Shown here in pieces: positions 18,232-26,794 of a stretch of DNA of 64,000 nucleotides; position 1 is the first letter of the stretch; the number at the start of each line of letters is the position of its first letter. The notes beneath the pieces were generated by a model. The model had not been told where the DNA came from, did no database searches, and saw nothing but the letters and a program-made list of their open reading frames with translations. This DNA comes from Gordonibacter sp. 28C (GTDB lineage: Bacteria; Actinomycetota; Coriobacteriia; Coriobacteriales; Eggerthellaceae). The stretch covers positions 1 to 64,000 of the forward strand of contig NZ_PPTR01000010.1 in NCBI RefSeq assembly GCF_003339845.1, read 5' to 3'. The translations under genes were made by a program, and so were the position numbers.

Positions 18232-18421
18232 GAAAAAGCCCCTTCGGATCGAGCGGGCGCCCGCGCCCGCATGGAAAACGGAACCCATTATCCCGCAAAA
18301 ACGCCTGAACATGAGCGGAATCCAACGTTCAACCGGACAGGGAACGCAAAATGCGCGAAAAACGCGCCGTCTTTCGCCGCTCTGCGATGAAAGACATGTC
18401 GCTTCGCGGCGAGAAGCCGTC

Positions 18422-21235
18422 CTAGCTTTCCGGAGGCAGGAAGCCCCGCAGGACGTCGTAGAGCTGCCGGGCGTCGAAGGGCTTCGGAATGAAGCCGTCC
18501 ATGCCGGCGGCGGCCGCATCGTCGCGGTCCTCCTGGAACGTGTTCGCCGTCAGCGCCACGATGGGCACCGCGCGGGCGTCGTCGCGATCGAGCGCGCGGA
18601 TCGCGACGGCCGCCTCCAAACCGTCGAGCACGGGCATCTTCACGTCCATGAGCACGAAGTCGTAGAACCCCGGCTCGGCGGCGGCGAACAGGTCGACCGC
18701 CTCGCGGCCGTTCGCGGCGCGGTCGACGGAGACGCCCTCCATCTCCAAGAGCGTCACGGCGATCTCGGCGTTCAGGTCGTTGTCCTCGGCCAGAAGCGCT
18801 CGCGTGCCGGCAAGCGAGCGCGCCTCGGGGGCGTCCGACAGGCACGGCGCGTCGACGTCGGACGCGTCGCCGAGGGGAAGGTCCAAGGCGAAATGGAACT
18901 CGGAGCCCACGCCCACCTGGCTGCTCACCCTCAGCTCGCCGCCCATGAGGCGCACGAGGTTGCTGCTGATGGCCAAGCCCAAGCCCGTGCCCTGGGCGTT
19001 GCGGTGGTTCTCGGCGGCCTGTTCGAACGAGTCGAAGATGCGCTTGTAATCCTCGGGCCGGATGCCGGCGCCGTCGTCGGCCACGCCGAAGCGCAGCAGC
19101 ACGCGTCCGTCGACGCGCGCCACCTCCTCGATGCGCAAGGCGATCGTGCCGCCCGCGTCGGTGAACTTGAAGGCGTTGGACAGCAGGTTCGCGAGCACCT
19201 GCTGCAGGCGCACGTCGTCGCCCACCACCACGTCGTCCGTCAGGCAATCCACCTTGAACGAGATGCCCTTCTCCTGGGCCTGGATGCAGAACATGCTTTC
19301 GAGGCGCTGGGCGAGCGAGTCCAGCCGCAGGGGCGCCACCTCGATGCTCATCTTGTCGTTCTGTATCTTGGACATGTCGAGGATGTCGTTCACCAGAGAC
19401 AGCAGGAACTGCGCCGAGGTGTTGATCTTCTCGAGGTTGGAGCGTATGGCGGGCGTGGCCTCGCCCGACAGCGACGCCACGTTGGACAGCCCGATGATGG
19501 CGTTCATGGGGGTGCGGATCTCATGGGACATGCGCGAGAGGAAGTCAGCCTTGGCCCGTCCCGTCTCCTCGGCCTTCTCCAGCTTGAGCTCCATCATGCG
19601 GTTGCGCACCTTGGACCCCGCGACGACGATGGCGATAACGCCCACCAACAGGAAGAACACCAGCGAAAGCGCCACCACCAGCAGCGGGTTCTCCGACACG
19701 AACGATTCCACCGTGGCTCCGCGACCGCCCAAGGCGACCGCGTTTCGGGACACCATGACGTCGAGCTCCTCGTCGGTCAGGCTGTTCACGGCCTTGCTCA
19801 AAACCGAGTACAGCGAGGAGTCCACCGGAAGCGGCAACGCCATGGAGAACGTGGTTTCGGCGTGCTCCGACGTGGCCGGCGCGACGTTTCCGTATGAATG
19901 CTCGGTGAACAGGCACTCGGCGTACGAGGCGGGCATGCTGGTGAGGTCCGCGCGGCCGGCGTTCACCGCGGCGAGGCACTCGGCGTACGAGGGGTAGCGG
20001 ACCACGGTCGCGTCCTTCTCTCCCCCGGCAGGCGCGCGGCCCTCGAGCTGGGCGACCACCGGCCCGTCGTCCGCCTGCGCGGACAGCTTGTTGCGGAAAA
20101 CCACCTCGTCGAGCGTCGCGTAGCCCTTCGTCAAGGCGAAGCCCTGCTGGGCCGCCGCCCGCTCGTCGTCCATGAAGCACCCGGCGAGGTCCGCCTCCCC
20201 CGACGCCACGAGGTCGAGCGCGGCCTGGTAGCTGTCGGCGTGCACGAACCGAAACGACAGCCCCGTGCGCTCCGCGATACGGTCGAACAGGTCCTTCGTT
20301 ATCCCCTGGTACGATCCTTCGCGCTCGTAGTACATCGGGTACTGGCCCGCAACCACCGCCACCCGCACCTCGCCCGCCTGCTCCACGAACGCGAGATCGG
20401 CCTCGGAGAACTCGATGGGACCGGGGTACTTGTCGGGAAAGTACCGATCGTAGAGCTCGCGGGAGAACCCGGAATCGGCTGCGTAAATCTGCCTCATTGC
20501 CTCGTCGAGCTCGGGAAGCAGGTCGCTTCCCGACGTAACGGTCATGTACTGCGGCTCGCCGTCGAACTCGGCGACCACCTTGCACCCGTCCTTCGCGTCG
20601 AGGTCGCTTCCAAGCATCAGGTCGGCCGCGCCGTCCTCCAGGCAGCTTTCGTACGCGGCGGGATCGAGGCGCACCACCGTGCAATCGAGATCGTTGAACG
20701 CAAGGAAGCTCTCCAAACGGCGGATCTTCTCCGTGGCGTTGCCGTTCACGCCGATGGCCTTCCCGTTCAGGGTGCGCAGGTCGAAGGTGGACAGGGAATC
20801 GTCGCCCACCGGGCAGACGAGGACCGACCGGTTCGAGCCCATGCTGAACGTCGAGTAGTCCAACCGCTCCTCGAGCTGCTCGCGGCGGAACATGCCGCCG
20901 GCGAGGTCGGCGTCGCCGGCCATCACCTGCTCCACGACCTCGTCGACGCCGCCGTCCACGAACTCGTAGCGCCATCCCGTGTATTTGGCTATCTCCACGA
21001 GCCAGTCGTAGAACACGCCGCTGCGCACGCCGTTCTCGTCGACCGCGCTGAAACCCTCCGCCTGCGGGAAGGCCACGCGCACAAGGCGGCCGCCGTCGGC
21101 GTCGCGCGGCGCGGCGGCGGCTCGAGCGTCATCGGAGTGCGGGACGGGTTCTTCGAGGGCGAACGCGGCGGGCGCGGTGCAAACGGACAGCGCCACGGCG
21201 AGCGCGACGCATGCGAGACGAGCAGACCGCTTCAC
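18422..21235 (-). CDS. hybrid sensor histidine kinase with two periplasmic solute-binding domains
   Basis: About 937 residues from GTG 21235, chosen because AAGGAGG lies upstream and the resulting N-terminus is a clean signal peptide (LACVALAVALSVCTAPAAFA). Two SBP_bac_3-type domains lie at about 50-275 and 285-505. One TM (about 515-540) is followed by HisKA with H571 in SHEIRTPMNAIIG, a HATPase with DDGAGI and GTGLGLAIS, and a C-terminal receiver with phospho-Asp in FVLMDVKMPVLDG. This is the BvgS/EvgS architecture, in which the venus-flytrap modules bind a small molecule. No HPt domain or cognate response regulator is nearby. Output may pass to the adjacent EAL gene's pathway or to an unlinked partner. 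Confidence 0.9.
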   Translation of the reverse strand: MKRSARLACVALAVALSVCTAPAAFALEEPVPHSDDARAAAAPRDADGGRLVRVAFPQAEGFSAVDENGVRSGVFYDWLVEIAKYTGWRYEFVDGGVDEVVEQVMAGDADLAGGMFRREQLEERLDYSTFSMGSNRSVLVCPVGDDSLSTFDLRTLNGKAIGVNGNATEKIRRLESFLAFNDLDCTVVRLDPAAYESCLEDGAADLMLGSDLDAKDGCKVVAEFDGEPQYMTVTSGSDLLPELDEAMRQIYAADSGFSRELYDRYFPDKYPGPIEFSEADLAFVEQAGEVRVAVVAGQYPMYYEREGSYQGITKDLFDRIAERTGLSFRFVHADSYQAALDLVASGEADLAGCFMDDERAAAQQGFALTKGYATLDEVVFRNKLSAQADDGPVVAQLEGRAPAGGEKDATVVRYPSYAECLAAVNAGRADLTSMPASYAECLFTEHSYGNVAPATSEHAETTFSMALPLPVDSSLYSVLSKAVNSLTDEELDVMVSRNAVALGGRGATVESFVSENPLLVVALSLVFFLLVGVIAIVVAGSKVRNRMMELKLEKAEETGRAKADFLSRMSHEIRTPMNAIIGLSNVASLSGEATPAIRSNLEKINTSAQFLLSLVNDILDMSKIQNDKMSIEVAPLRLDSLAQRLESMFCIQAQEKGISFKVDCLTDDVVVGDDVRLQQVLANLLSNAFKFTDAGGTIALRIEEVARVDGRVLLRFGVADDGAGIRPEDYKRIFDSFEQAAENHRNAQGTGLGLAISSNLVRLMGGELRVSSQVGVGSEFHFALDLPLGDASDVDAPCLSDAPEARSLAGTRALLAEDNDLNAEIAVTLLEMEGVSVDRAANGREAVDLFAAAEPGFYDFVLMDVKMPVLDGLEAAVAIRALDRDDARAVPIVALTANTFQEDRDDAAAAGMDGFIPKPFDARQLYDVLRGFLPPES

Positions 21236-21381
21236 CTCGTACCCTCCTCCTTCGACCTCCGAACGTGCACTCAAGAAGCGTTCAGGATACCATGGGTTGG
21301 AGCGACGGCCCCCGAGCCGATGCTATTATATAGCCGAACAATCGCCAGCGCCGCGTCTTCGGCGTCGAAGAGGAGCCCGCC

Positions 21382-22818
21382 ATGAGCGACCGTCGTTTTC
21401 CTTTCTCCCGCGCGCTCGCATGCGCCCTTTCGTCCGCGCTCGCGGCCTGCTGCCTCGCCGTCCCGGCGTTCGCGTGGACCGGCGGCGACGATGCCGTGCT
21501 CGAGCGCAGCGTGACGGAGCTCGGGCTTTCCGACGAGTTGCATCCGAGCATCGACGCCTCGTACGCGGCCCTCATGGACGAGGACGGCGCCCTGTGGTTC
21601 GGGCGGGCGGCCGACGAGCGCGCCCAGATAGCCTCGCTCACGAAGATCATGACGGCCATCGTGGCCGCCGAGCATCTGGACGCCGGAGCCTCCGTAACCG
21701 TGACGCCGGAGGCGGCGGGCGTGGGCGAGTCGAGCGCAGGGCTTCTGGCCGGCGACGAGATGACGTTCGACGACGCGCTCAAGGCCGTGCTCACCGCTTC
21801 CGGCAACGACGCCGCGAGCGCCGTCGCCCAAGCGGCGGGTGCCGTCATTTTGGGCGAGAGGGGGCAAGGCGGCGACGCCTACGCCTGCGAGGCGGCGTTC
21901 GTGGAGGCCATGAACGCCAAGGCGGCCGAGCTCGGCATGGCCGGCACGTACTTCGCGAACCCCCACGGCCTGGACTTCGACGCGTTCGCGCAAGGGCAGT
22001 ACAGCTGCGCCCGGGACGTGGCCGTCATGCTGCGGCACGCGATGGGCGTCGACCTCGTGCGCGCGAACATCGGGTACGAGCACGTGGGCATCGCGGTCCT
22101 TCGGGGCGGGGCGCCCGTGACCGTGGAGCTGGCGAACACGGACACGATGATCGAGGGCTACGCGGGAACGTGCGCCGCCAAGACGGGCTACACGCTGGCC
22201 GCCGGGCCCTGCGCGGCCACGGCCGTGAACCGGGGCGACGGGCACGAGTACTACGCCGTCGTGCTGGCCTCGTCGTCCAAACCGCAGCGCTTCGCCGATT
22301 CCGAAGCGCTCTACGACTGGGTCTACGCCTGCCGCGAAGAGGTGCGGGCCGTCGCCGCCCCCGAACCCGCCGCGCCGGCCGAGCCGGAGACCGCGACCTA
22401 CCAGCTGCTGAACGCCCCGCGCTCCGTGCGCGCGACGATAGGCGGTGCGGAGGCGGCATGGCCCGTGATGGCCGAGGTGGCGCACGCCGACTGGACGAAC
22501 CGCACCGTGACGGCCACGGTGGTCGGGGCGGAGCCTGCGGTGACGCTGCCGAAAGAGGGCGGGCGCGTCGAGCAGGAGGCGTCGTTCGACGTCGTGACGG
22601 GCGACGTGGCGGCCGGCGACGCGGTGGGGCGCCTGGCGTTTCGCCGCGACGGGGCCGTCGTATGGGAGGCCGACCTCGTGGCCGTCGAGGACGTGCCGGC
22701 GCCGACCTGGTGGGAAGCCGCCGGCATCGGCATGCAGCGGTTCTTCGGCGGTCTGTTCGGCATGCCCGCCGTCGCCGAAAGCGAGCTGGTGAACCTCGGG
22801 GCGCGGGAAGCGTCGTAG
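21382..22818 (+). CDS. D-alanyl-D-alanine carboxypeptidase (peptidase S11)
   Basis: 478 residues. The signal peptide is ALACALSSALAACCLAVPAFA (cleavage after about A31). The penicillin-binding triad is complete: S85-L-T-K88, S140-G-N142 and K267-T-G269. The C-terminal extension (about 340-445) is a beta domain like the PBP5 family's second domain. It ends near an amphipathic segment (TWWEAAGIGMQRFFGGLFG) that could anchor it to the membrane surface. It trims the terminal D-Ala from peptidoglycan pentapeptides. The gene is divergent from the sensor kinase, and an AT-rich TATTATATA box at about 21324 is the likely promoter. Confidence 0.9.
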   Translation: MSDRRFPFSRALACALSSALAACCLAVPAFAWTGGDDAVLERSVTELGLSDELHPSIDASYAALMDEDGALWFGRAADERAQIASLTKIMTAIVAAEHLDAGASVTVTPEAAGVGESSAGLLAGDEMTFDDALKAVLTASGNDAASAVAQAAGAVILGERGQGGDAYACEAAFVEAMNAKAAELGMAGTYFANPHGLDFDAFAQGQYSCARDVAVMLRHAMGVDLVRANIGYEHVGIAVLRGGAPVTVELANTDTMIEGYAGTCAAKTGYTLAAGPCAATAVNRGDGHEYYAVVLASSSKPQRFADSEALYDWVYACREEVRAVAAPEPAAPAEPETATYQLLNAPRSVRATIGGAEAAWPVMAEVAHADWTNRTVTATVVGAEPAVTLPKEGGRVEQEASFDVVTGDVAAGDAVGRLAFRRDGAVVWEADLVAVEDVPAPTWWEAAGIGMQRFFGGLFGMPAVAESELVNLGAREAS

Positions 22819-22858
22819 CGCGAAGGAGCCATCCGTCGCGCGACACGCGATCCTGGCT

Positions 22859-25195
22859 TTACAGCAGGTCGTCCGGATCGACGTCCACGGCCATGTTGAC
22901 ATCGCGCTCCGGCTTGCGGGCGCGGAAGAAGGGCAGCAGCACGCCCGAGAGGTCGCCCTCGAGCGGGCACTTCACCACCAGGTGCCAGCGGTACGTGCCG
23001 CGCAGCTTGGCCAGCACGCACGGCGTGGCCGGCAGCACGTCCCATCCTTCGCCCGCGAAGTCGCGCACATGGGCGGCCACGCCCTCGTAAAGCGCGCCCG
23101 CCGAGCGTCGCACCGCCTCCTCGTTCTTGCCCCACACCAGCACGTTGGCCATGCGCACGTAGGGCGGGTACCGGAGCATCCTGCGCTTGGGCAGCTCGTC
23201 GCGCAGGAAGAGCGCGCGGTCGTAGGCCGCCGCGGCGCGGATGGGCGCGGCGTCGGCCTCGTAGGTCTGCACGAGCACGCGCCCGGGCAGCTCCGCGCGG
23301 CCGGCGCGGCCGGCCACCTGCTCCACGAGCGCGAACGTGCGCTCGGAGGCGCGGTAGTCGGGCAGGCGCAGCATGGTGTCGGCGTTGATGACGCCCACGA
23401 GGGTCACGTCCTCGAAGTCCAAGCCCTTGGCTATCATCTGCGTGCCCAGCAGCACGGCGGCGTCGGCGGCGGCGAACTCCTCCAGCAGCCGCTGGTGCGC
23501 GCCCTTGCCGCCCGTGGTGTCCGCGTCCATGCGCACGATGGGAACCTGAGGCCCCACGCCCGGCGTGGAATCCAGCAGCACGCGCAGGTCGGCTTCGACG
23601 CGCTGCGTGCCCGCGCCGAACTTCTTCAGGTAGGGGCTGCCGCATTCGGGGCACACGGGCGGCGCCGCGATGCGGTGGCCGCAGTGGTGGCAGACGAGGA
23701 AGTTGCCCCGCTCGTGGAAGGTGAGCGAGGTCGAGCACGACGGACATTCCGGCACGAACCCGCACTCGCGGCAGAGCAGGAACTTCGCGAAGCCGCGCTG
23801 GTTGAGCAGCAGCACCGCCTTGCGCCCGGCCGAGAGCTCCTCGGCGAGCGCGCGGGAGAGCGCGCCCGAGAACATGGAGCGCGAACCGCCGCTGAACTCC
23901 ACGGCCATGTCCACCACCTGCACGGCGGGCAGCGGCTTGCCGTTGGCGCGCTCGGGCAGCTCCACGTGATGCCACGAAGGGTCCTTCGCGCAGGCGTGCA
24001 GCGCCTCGATGGAGGGCGTGGCCGAGCCCAGCACCACGGCGGCGCCGGCGCGACGCGCCATCCACACGGCCACGTCGCGCGCATGGTAGCGCGGCGCGCT
24101 GTCCTGCTTGTAGGAGCCCTCGTGCTCCTCGTCGATGACGACGAGGCCCACGTTCGCCATCGGCGTGAACAGCGCGCTTCTGGCCCCCACCACCACGCGC
24201 GCCGCGCCCGAGCGGATGAAGTCCCACTGGTCGTAACGCTCGCCCGCGCTCATGCGAGAGTGCATGACCGCCACCGTGTCGCCGAAGCGCCCGCGGAAGC
24301 GCCCCACCGTCTGGGGCGTGAGCGATATCTCGGGCACGAGCACGCACGCCGTGCGCCCCGCGGCGAGCGCCTCCTCGATGGCCTGCAGGTACACCTCGGT
24401 CTTGCCCGACCCGGTGACGCCGTCCACGAGAACCACCTCGCCCGCCCCGCGCTCCCGCGCCGCGTTTATCGCGGCGAGTGCCGAAGCCTGCCCGGGCGTG
24501 AGCGGGGGCTTGGGGCTCGGGACGAACGATGCAGCGTCGGACGCGCCACCCGAGCCCGCAACGCCCTCGGCCATGCCCCGCATGCGGCGACGGTGCTCGA
24601 TGCGCACGACCCCCTGCTTCTCGAGAGCCTTGAGCGGGGACGACACCGCGCCGAACTCGGCCGTCAGCTCGGCAACGCGCAGTTCGCCGCCGCGCAAAGC
24701 CTCCACGACGGACGCCTGCTTGACGGCGTTCTTGCGCGGCTCGAAGTCGGCGAACGCGGGTCCGGGCAGCACCCAGCGATCGTCCACCTCGCCCACCGTC
24801 GGCTCCTCCAAGCGCCAATAGCCCTCGCGCGAGCGAACCATGCGCGGCACGCCGCCCGGCGGCGTGAACAGCCGCACGCACGACGAGAGCGGCGCCAGGT
24901 AGCGCTCCGAGAGCCACTGAGCGCAGGCCGCCCCCTCCTCGTCGAAGTAGGAGCGGCTCACGGCACGCACGATCGGCTTGACCTTGGACGGGTCGAGCCC
25001 GGCGGGCGTCGAGCCCTCGTCGCAGTTCTCTACGGCCACGACGAAACCCACGGCCTGCCGATGTCCGAACGGCACGAGCACGGCGCAACCCACTTCGATG
25101 GGCAGGTCGCCGCCCGTATCTTCGGGAACGGCGTAGGTGTAGGGCGCGTCGAGAGCCTGCGTGGGTATGTCCAGAATGACGGATGCGAGTTTCAT
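22859..25195 (-). CDS. priA: primosomal protein N' (replication restart helicase)
   Basis: 778 residues from ATG 25195. The N-terminal 3'-DNA-end binding domain is followed by a superfamily-2 helicase core: Walker A GVTGSGKTEVY, DEEH box VIDEEHEGSYKQD, and motif III GSATPSIE. Zinc-binding cysteines lie between the helicase lobes (LCRECGFVPECPSC, FLVCHHCGHR, PVCPECGSP). Motif VI is QVAGRAGRAELPG. It reloads the replisome at stalled forks. The gene is convergent with the carboxypeptidase gene, only 40 bases apart. Confidence 0.95.
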   Translation of the reverse strand: MKLASVILDIPTQALDAPYTYAVPEDTGGDLPIEVGCAVLVPFGHRQAVGFVVAVENCDEGSTPAGLDPSKVKPIVRAVSRSYFDEEGAACAQWLSERYLAPLSSCVRLFTPPGGVPRMVRSREGYWRLEEPTVGEVDDRWVLPGPAFADFEPRKNAVKQASVVEALRGGELRVAELTAEFGAVSSPLKALEKQGVVRIEHRRRMRGMAEGVAGSGGASDAASFVPSPKPPLTPGQASALAAINAARERGAGEVVLVDGVTGSGKTEVYLQAIEEALAAGRTACVLVPEISLTPQTVGRFRGRFGDTVAVMHSRMSAGERYDQWDFIRSGAARVVVGARSALFTPMANVGLVVIDEEHEGSYKQDSAPRYHARDVAVWMARRAGAAVVLGSATPSIEALHACAKDPSWHHVELPERANGKPLPAVQVVDMAVEFSGGSRSMFSGALSRALAEELSAGRKAVLLLNQRGFAKFLLCRECGFVPECPSCSTSLTFHERGNFLVCHHCGHRIAAPPVCPECGSPYLKKFGAGTQRVEADLRVLLDSTPGVGPQVPIVRMDADTTGGKGAHQRLLEEFAAADAAVLLGTQMIAKGLDFEDVTLVGVINADTMLRLPDYRASERTFALVEQVAGRAGRAELPGRVLVQTYEADAAPIRAAAAYDRALFLRDELPKRRMLRYPPYVRMANVLVWGKNEEAVRRSAGALYEGVAAHVRDFAGEGWDVLPATPCVLAKLRGTYRWHLVVKCPLEGDLSGVLLPFFRARKPERDVNMAVDVDPDDLL

Positions 25196-25301
25196 AAGGA
25201 ACAGTATAGGTGTTTCATCTTGACCTCCACCAGCTTCCGACCGTGAAAACAAAATCGCCGAGCCCAAACGTAACGGCAACGCCCCAAAAAGGAGCTCGAC
25301 G

Positions 25302-25637
25302 CTACACTGCCGCCGCTATCGCTTCGACCACGAATTGGTTGAGCGACTCGCCTTTCTCCACTGCTTTGAGGGCGGCACGCTCGTGCAGACTTGCGCCAAT
25401 ACGGATATTGAACGTACCTTTAAACGGCTTTTCAGGATCCTTTCCCTTTTCGGCGCAGAAAGCGAGGTAGTCGTCGACCGCCTCGTGAAACGAAGATGTG
25501 ATCTCTCGAGCGTTTTCGCCTTCAAAGTAAATTCTGTCGCGAATCCCCAAAACCGTTCCGTGCAGATACCCGCCCTCAGCCTCGAAGGATACTGGCGCGG
25601 TGTAGCCTTTGTACGTCAGAGCACGTCCCACGTTCAT
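25302..25637 (-). CDS. hicB: HicB-family antitoxin
   Basis: 111 residues. The N-terminal partial-RNaseH-like HicB fold (YKGYTAPVSFEAEGGYLHG) comes first. It is followed by a C-terminal ribbon-helix-helix (FNIRIGASLHERAALKAVEKGESLNQFV) suited to DNA binding. It overlaps the hicA stop by four bases, the usual toxin-first order. It should neutralise HicA and, through the RHH, repress the shared promoter at 25905-25943. Confidence 0.85.
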   Translation of the reverse strand: MNVGRALTYKGYTAPVSFEAEGGYLHGTVLGIRDRIYFEGENAREITSSFHEAVDDYLAFCAEKGKDPEKPFKGTFNIRIGASLHERAALKAVEKGESLNQFVVEAIAAAV

Positions 25638-25891
25638 TCCTTTCCCGCTTCCCTGAGAAACGATGCCAATTCCCGCACGGCTGCCGCTCGCAACTCATCA
25701 CCTGGATGGGGTATATGCATTAGCATCATGCGGCCATCGCTCTCCCGATAAAATCGCACGCGAGAACCGGACGTTTTGCCTTTTTCGTCAAGGTCGAACC
25801 CGTACCACGCCATAACCCGCACGGCATCATCAAACCGAAACGTTCGAGGGCAGGCCATTAATTGCCGAGCAAGCTTTTCAACCCTCGTCAT
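25634..25891 (-). CDS. hicA: HicA-family toxin
   Basis: 85 residues. It carries the HicA double-stranded-RNA-binding-like fold of the 'TSGSRVxF ... HxPHPG' subfamily (KTSGSRVRFYRE, LMHIPHPGDEL). It is expected to act as a translation-blocking mRNA interferase. The ATG at 25891 lies just downstream of a palindromic operator. Codon use and GC are slightly lower than in neighbouring housekeeping genes, consistent with a mobile TA module. Confidence 0.85.
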   Translation of the reverse strand: MTRVEKLARQLMACPRTFRFDDAVRVMAWYGFDLDEKGKTSGSRVRFYRESDGRMMLMHIPHPGDELRAAAVRELASFLREAGKE

Positions 25892-25904
25892 GATGATCCT
25901 CGCT

Positions 25905-25943
25905 TTGCAACTGTATTATAGTTGCAATATGAGCGCTCATCAA
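25905..25943 (-). promoter_or_regulatory. hicAB promoter with palindromic operator
   Basis: Minus strand: TTGATG (25943-25938), a 17-base spacer, then TATAAT (25920-25915). The -10 sits inside a perfect inverted repeat with arms TTGCAACT / AGTTGCAA (25905-25927), separated by 7 bases. Binding of the HicB RHH there would block RNA polymerase. The -35 overlaps the end of dinD. Confidence 0.8.
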
Positions 25944-26476
25944 GCCCTCGACTCGTCAACATTAGCCGAAGACGCCCTCCGATCTTCCGGTGCAAAAGAG
26001 CCTTTCGCGCCGCGCTCGTAGGCGATGCGCGAGAATTCCTTCTCGGTCTCGGTCAGCCGGCCCCGAAGCGCAAGGCGGTTCAGCTCCGCCATGCGCTCTT
26101 CGATAAGCTCCTGTTTGCGCGTCTGCAAGGCGAAGTAGCTTTGGGCGAAGGCGATCTCCTCCTTGCGCGGATCGCCGTTTTGGGCAATGAGGTAGCAGGC
26201 ATAGCGGGTGAGCTTGTAGTCCTTGGCTTCGCGCTCCGACCCGCTTCCGAGTCGAACCATTTTGCTGACGCCAGCAAAATGATGTTCACCTGCGGTTTTG
26301 CTGCTTTCTGCCGATATCATCGCCTTTTTCACCGCAGCTTCGAAGTTACGCCATTGCGCGTACCCCAGAAACCCCATGATGTCGCGCGCGTACCAGTACT
26401 CCACGCCGCTTTCCTCGTCGACGTGGGCCAGATCGTCCAGCGTCAACTTGCGCTCCTCGATGTCGAACCGCTCCAT
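25940..26476 (-). CDS. dinD: DinD-like DNA-damage-inducible protein, C-terminally truncated
   Basis: 178 residues from ATG 26476 (GGGAGGA upstream). The BRO-N-like N-terminal domain matches DinD (EYWYARDIMGFLGYAQWRNF, RYACYLIAQNGDPRK, YFALQTRKQELIEE). E. coli DinD is about 275 residues. Here the protein stops soon after FSRIAYERGAKGSF, at the edge of the hicAB promoter, so roughly the last 95 residues are missing. DinD proteins are known to modulate RecA filament activity. A LexA box upstream supports SOS control. It may be a functional short form or a remnant cut by insertion of the TA module. Confidence 0.8.
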   Translation of the reverse strand: MERFDIEERKLTLDDLAHVDEESGVEYWYARDIMGFLGYAQWRNFEAAVKKAMISAESSKTAGEHHFAGVSKMVRLGSGSEREAKDYKLTRYACYLIAQNGDPRKEEIAFAQSYFALQTRKQELIEERMAELNRLALRGRLTETEKEFSRIAYERGAKGSFAPEDRRASSANVDESRA

Positions 26477-26682
26477 GCGAGTCCTCCCGTCCGCCCCTTT
26501 GCGCGCACGCGGCCACGGTCGCGCGAACGCGACGTGAGGGGCATGCTCCGTTTCCCTAGAGGATCTTGCGGACGTGGTGCGGGCGACGCGGAGACCGCCA
26601 CCATCTACGGGCATCCTTTCAACGCTACCGAAGGCGGTAAGCGGGATGCATCCGCACTGGCTCTTTTCATTGGAACGCATCA

Positions 26683-26706
26683 TATCATAAAACGAACGTG
26701 TGTTCC
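26683..26706 (-). promoter_or_regulatory. LexA (SOS) box upstream of dinD
   Basis: CGAACGTGTGTTCC at 26693-26706 fits the Gram-positive SOS consensus CGAACRNRYGTTYC at every position. On the minus strand it is followed by TATGAT (26688-26683), a likely -10, so LexA would occlude the promoter. The transcript would carry a leader of about 200 bases (26477 to about 26680) in which I see no gene. Confidence 0.8.
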
Positions 26707-26734
26707 CTATAAATCTTGCATCCCTGCAAAAGAA

Positions 26735-26766
26735 AACCGCTCGCTGCATGATCGCAGCGAGCGGTT
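26735..26766 (-). terminator. intrinsic terminator of metK
   Basis: The minus-strand stem AACCGCTCGCTGC / GCAGCGAGCGGTT has a 6-base loop and is followed by TTCTTTTGC. It lies about 30 bases after the metK stop. Confidence 0.9.
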
Positions 26767-26794
26767 CCGTAACCTTTGTCGACTCAAAACGCCC

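Noticed and set aside
22819-22858. Possible shared terminator between the carboxypeptidase gene and priA
   Set aside because: The inverted repeat is too imperfect (several mismatches) and has no U-tract.
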